DNA of 64,000 nucleotides from Pseudomonas viridiflava (GTDB lineage: Bacteria; Pseudomonadota; Gammaproteobacteria; Pseudomonadales; Pseudomonadaceae). The notes under the pieces were generated by a model. It did no database searches. It had not been told where the DNA came from and saw only the letters and a list, made by a program, of their open reading frames with translations. This document shows positions 61,120 through 64,000 of this stretch, in pieces; the first letter of the stretch is position 1, and every line of letters starts with the position of its first letter. The stretch spans positions 62,001-126,000 of the forward strand of contig NZ_UTKY01000116.1 in the NCBI RefSeq assembly GCF_900583165.1, given 5' to 3'. A program made the translations under genes and the position numbers.

Positions 61120-61680
61120 ATGTCCACCCCCACAGTTCGCGAACAATTCCTTGTTATCAGTGCCCTCGGCGCCAACCCCATGGAGCTGACCAACGTCCTG
61201 TGCCGCGCCAGCCATGAAAACCGCTGCGCCGTCGTGACCTCCCGCTTGACCCGCCATGGCGAGTGCAGCGCGCTGGTATTGCAGATATCCGGCAGCTGGG
61301 ACGCCTTGGCGCGCCTGGAAACCGGCCTGCCCGGCCTGGCCAAGAAGCACGACTTCACCGTCAATGTGGTGCGCAGCGCCGCCCTTGAGAACCGCCCACA
61401 GGCGCTGCCTTATGTGGCCTACGTCAGCTCGGCCTACCGCTCGGACATCGTCAACGAGCTGTGCCAGTTCTTTATCGACCATAACGTCGAGCTGGAGAAC
61501 CTGACCTGCGACACCTACCAGGCCCCGCAAACCGGCGGCACCATGCTCAACGCCACGTTCACCGTGACCTTGCCGGCCGGCGTGCAGATCAGCTGGCTAC
61601 GCGACCAGTTCCTGGATTTTGCCGACGCGCTGAACCTCGACGCCCTGATCGAACCTTGGCGCCCACAGAACCCAATGTAA
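61120..61680 (+). CDS. gcvR: Glycine cleavage system regulator GcvR (two ACT domains)
   Basis: 186 aa. Two ACT-type segments: EQFLVISALGANPMELTNVL, then YVAYVSSAYRSDIVNELCQF and TCDTYQAPQTGGTMLNATF. GcvR controls GcvA in E. coli; here it lies in the usual dapA-gcvR-bcp neighbourhood. Start MSTPTVREQF, followed 10 bp after its stop by bcp. Confidence 0.93.
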   Translation: MSTPTVREQFLVISALGANPMELTNVLCRASHENRCAVVTSRLTRHGECSALVLQISGSWDALARLETGLPGLAKKHDFTVNVVRSAALENRPQALPYVAYVSSAYRSDIVNELCQFFIDHNVELENLTCDTYQAPQTGGTMLNATFTVTLPAGVQISWLRDQFLDFADALNLDALIEPWRPQNPM

Positions 61681-61690
61681 GGAAGTCCCC

Positions 61691-62164
61691 ATGGCTGTTG
61701 TCATCGACAAACCCGTAGCCGATTTCGAAGCCCAGGCCACCAGTGGCCAGACCTTCAACCTCGCGGCCTTGAAAGGCAAGCAAGTGGTGATCTACTTCTA
61801 TCCGAAGGACAGCACCCCCGGCTGCACCACCGAAGGCCAGGGTTTTCGGGACCAATACGCCGCATTCAAGGCGGCCAACACCGAAGTGTTTGGCGTGTCG
61901 CGTGACAGCGTGAAGTCCCACGAAAATTTCAAGGGCAAGCAGGAGTTTCCCTTCGAGCTGATCAGCGACAAGGACGAAGCGGTCTGCCAGCTGTTTGATG
62001 TGATCAAGCTGAAGAAGCTGTATGGCAAGGAATACTTGGGCGTGGATCGCAGCACGTTTCTGATCGACAAGGATGGCGTGCTGCGTCAGGAATGGCGCGG
62101 TGTGAAAGTGCCAGGGCATGTGGATGCCGTATTAGCGGCGGCGCAGGCGTTGAACAAGGCCTGA
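61691..62164 (+). CDS. bcp: Thioredoxin-dependent peroxiredoxin Bcp
   Basis: 157 aa. Peroxidatic Cys in FYPKDSTPGCTTEGQGFRD, with GVSRDSVKSHENFKGK and TFLIDKDGVLRQEW typical of Bcp/PrxQ. The Cys five residues later found in many Bcp proteins is absent (Gln instead), so this is a 1-Cys variant or uses another resolving thiol. It reduces peroxides in the cytoplasm. Co-directional with gcvR. Confidence 0.93.
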   Translation: MAVVIDKPVADFEAQATSGQTFNLAALKGKQVVIYFYPKDSTPGCTTEGQGFRDQYAAFKAANTEVFGVSRDSVKSHENFKGKQEFPFELISDKDEAVCQLFDVIKLKKLYGKEYLGVDRSTFLIDKDGVLRQEWRGVKVPGHVDAVLAAAQALNKA

Positions 62165-62249
62165 AACGCGCACGCTTGGTGACGGGATCGTTGTGGTGAA
62201 CGGGCTTGTTGAGTCCGCTCACCACACTAAGCCTGCACAGCCAATACAG

Positions 62250-63320
62250 TTACAACAACGGCGCAACCACCGGCTCTTGCCGCGGCCATGCATCCAGTAC
62301 CGCTTTGAACAGCGTCGCCAGGGGTATCGCAAAGAACACCCCCCAGAACCCCCACAACCCGCCAAACAAAAGCACCGCGCAGATGATTGCCACCGGGTGC
62401 AGATTGACCGCTTCCGAGAACAGCAGCGGCACCAACACGTTACCGTCCAAGGTCTGAATAATCCCGTACACCGCCATCAGATAAATGAACTGATCACTCC
62501 AGCCCCACTGGAACAACGCGATCAGCGTCACCGGCACCGTCACCACCACCGCACCGACGTACGGCACCACCACCGACACGCCTACCAGCAATGCCAGCAA
62601 CGCCGCATAGTTCAGGTCCAAGGCAATAAACGCGATGTAGGTCACGCCGCCGCAGATAATGATCTCAATCACCTTGCCACGGATGTAATTGGCGATCTGC
62701 CGATTCATCTCTTGCGCCACACGCGTAATCAGCGCCCGCTCACGCGGCAGATAGCCTCGTACCCAGCGACCGATCATGGCGCGGTCCTTGAGAAAGAAGA
62801 ACACCAGGATCGGCACCAGCACCAGGTAGATCATGATGTTGACCAGCAGCGGAAGGCTGGAGAGAGAAAACGTCAGCGCCAACTGCCCGAACTTGCCGAT
62901 CTCGCCGCGCGCCACTTCGATGGCCTGCAATACCTGCTCATCCGACACTAGGTGCGGGTAGCGCTCCGGCAATAGCAGCAGCAACGACTGCCATTTGGCG
63001 AGCATGCCAGGCAGCTCGTTGAACAGAGTGATCAGTTGGTGCCAGAGCAACGGCAGCACCACCACGATAAACAGCACCAGCACGCCCATGAACAAGGCAA
63101 ACACCAGCCCCACCGCCGCCCCGCCCGGAAGGCGCAGACGCTCGAGGGTGGTGACCAGGCCCTGCATCAGGTACGCCAGCACCATCCCCGCCAGTACCGG
63201 CGCCAGCATGCCACCCAAGGTGAGTACGGCGGTAAAGGCCAGGAACAGCAACACCGCCAACACCACGGCCTCTTCATCGGAGAAGTAGCGCTGAATCCAG
63301 TTTCGTAACACTTTGAACAT
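62250..63320 (-). CDS. AI-2E family (PerM-like) transporter
   Basis: 356 aa from the ATG at 63320, with GAGG upstream. Typical pattern: an N-terminal cluster of hydrophobic segments (AVVLAVLLFLAFTAVLTLGG), a long central soluble part and the C-terminal GVSVVVPYVGAVVVTVP and GVFFAIPLATLFKAVLDAW signature. Family members export varied solutes; a substrate is not assignable. It follows tusA by 35 bp. Confidence 0.88.
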   Translation of the reverse strand: MFKVLRNWIQRYFSDEEAVVLAVLLFLAFTAVLTLGGMLAPVLAGMVLAYLMQGLVTTLERLRLPGGAAVGLVFALFMGVLVLFIVVVLPLLWHQLITLFNELPGMLAKWQSLLLLLPERYPHLVSDEQVLQAIEVARGEIGKFGQLALTFSLSSLPLLVNIMIYLVLVPILVFFFLKDRAMIGRWVRGYLPRERALITRVAQEMNRQIANYIRGKVIEIIICGGVTYIAFIALDLNYAALLALLVGVSVVVPYVGAVVVTVPVTLIALFQWGWSDQFIYLMAVYGIIQTLDGNVLVPLLFSEAVNLHPVAIICAVLLFGGLWGFWGVFFAIPLATLFKAVLDAWPRQEPVVAPLL

Positions 63321-63355
63321 CAATCAACCTCGAGAGGTGGGGGGGGGCAAACGGT

Positions 63356-63595
63356 TCAGGCCTTGCGCAACCAGTAATGGTAAACACCGGCAGTGTCTTC
63401 TTCATGCAACAGCGTATGCCCGGCCAACTTGGCAAAGGTGCGAAAATCGCGCTGGGAGCCCGCATCGGTAGCGATCACCTTGAGCACTGCGCCACTGGCC
63501 AACCGATTGAGCTCCAGCTTAGCCTTGAGCAAAGGCAGCGGGCAATTTAGGCCGCTCGCATCGAGTTCGGCATCGAAGGCTACAGCGTCGGTCAT
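63356..63595 (-). CDS. TusA-family sulfurtransferase
   Basis: 79 aa. The conserved GLNCPLPLLKAK contains the active Cys of TusA proteins, which carry sulfur for tRNA thiolation and other uses. Start MTDAVAFDAELD, after a long non-coding frame. It is co-directional with the AI-2E gene and divergent from bepA. TusA itself or a paralogue; sulfur acceptor unknown. Confidence 0.9.
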   Translation of the reverse strand: MTDAVAFDAELDASGLNCPLPLLKAKLELNRLASGAVLKVIATDAGSQRDFRTFAKLAGHTLLHEEDTAGVYHYWLRKA

Positions 63596-63689
63596 GGTTT
63601 TACTCCGGGCAGGGTTGGGGGTGCTTAGAATATCTGGTCCGAAGCTCAGTGTCCGGCTACAGTAAGCTCTTTGTCGAAAGGCTTTGTGC

Positions 63690-64000
63690 ATGACTTTTTT
63701 GCGCCCTACCCTGCTGACGCTGGCTTGCCTGCTGGCCTCCCCAGGCTTCGCTGACGACCTGCCGTCACTTGGCGACGCCAGTTCTGCCATTGTCTCGCCA
63801 CAACAGGAATACCAATTGGGCCGCGCATGGCTGGCCTACCTGCGGGGCCAGGTCTCGCAGCTCAACGATCCGCAGCTCAAGGATTACGTCGAAACCAGCG
63901 TGTATAAGCTGGTAGAGACCAGCCAGGTGAATGACCGGCGCCTGGAGTTCATCCTGATCAACAGCCCGCAATTGAACGCCTTTGCTGCACCCGGCGGAAT
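63690..64000 (+). CDS. BepA-like M48 metalloprotease, N-terminus only
   Basis: 104 residues readable before the window ends. Signal peptide (LLTLACLLASPGFA) then QQEYQLGRAWLAYLRGQ and FILINSPQLNAFAAPGGI, which match the N-terminal part of BepA/YfgC periplasmic M48 chaperone-proteases; the HExxH lies beyond the edge. It is divergent from tusA. A caggaat-type site is not obvious; ATG at 63690. Confidence 0.85.
   Translation, partial: MTFLRPTLLTLACLLASPGFADDLPSLGDASSAIVSPQQEYQLGRAWLAYLRGQVSQLNDPQLKDYVETSVYKLVETSQVNDRRLEFILINSPQLNAFAAPGG

Overview
The window is a chromosomal segment of a fluorescent Pseudomonas (P. fluorescens group). This is inferred from the high GC content, the gene neighbourhoods (pobA/pobR; dapA-bamC-purC beside a tRNA-Ser; ycgL-rnd; gcvR-bcp), and seven copies of the short gtgggagggggcttg palindromic REP family between genes. 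No prophage, CRISPR array, insertion sequence, rRNA or replication origin was seen.

Layout. 1-7.8 kb: 5-oxoprolinase genes pxpB (cut by the window edge) and pxpA with a divergent LysR regulator, then housekeeping genes (DUF2937-like protein, YafJ-type amidotransferase, oligopeptidase B, a lone cyclic-nucleotide-binding protein, a spermidine-synthase-like protein). 7.8-15.1 kb: accessory block. It holds an effector-like protein with a CheD/CNF-like deamidase pattern and a five-gene operon: a 55-aa double-glycine peptide precursor, HlyD adaptor, peptidase-C39 ABC exporter, LpxL-like acyltransferase and OprM/NodT-type outer-membrane channel. A 41-bp piece of the yajD HNH gene lies on its left and intact yajD on its right. 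15.1-19.2 kb: core genes, including an M61-like protein that has lost its zinc-binding histidines. 19.2-23.6 kb: a 1444-aa effector-like protein ending in a SET domain, with PLDLS and IKVEP motifs typical of eukaryotic nuclear regulators and an hrp-box-like promoter. 23.7-48 kb: metabolic genes and many LysR regulators (hydroxyacid dehydrogenase, RNase D, glutamine-synthetase-like enzyme, PobA/PobR, a 2-ketoarginine-decarboxylase-like plus aldehyde dehydrogenase pair, an MHS transporter coupled to a ModA-like binding protein). 48.2-53.6 kb: a six-gene stressosome operon (RsbR, RsbS, RsbT, an ATPase-SpoIIE phosphatase fusion, a histidine kinase and a hybrid kinase). 53.7-57 kb: beta-propeller protein, an orphan protein with deaminase-fold motifs, an MFS exporter and a 42-aa basic protein. 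57.1-64 kb: core genes tRNA-Ser(CGA), purC, an MBL hydrolase, bamC, dapA, gcvR, bcp, a PerM-like protein, tusA and the start of a bepA-like M48 protease.

How they work together. The peptide operon looks self-sufficient for leader removal, possible acylation and export across both membranes. The SET protein and the deamidase-like protein look like secreted effectors, but no secretion-system genes are in the window. The stressosome operon would relay a sensed stress through RsbT to the phosphatase and the two kinases. All functions are inferred from reading sequence; no searches were run.
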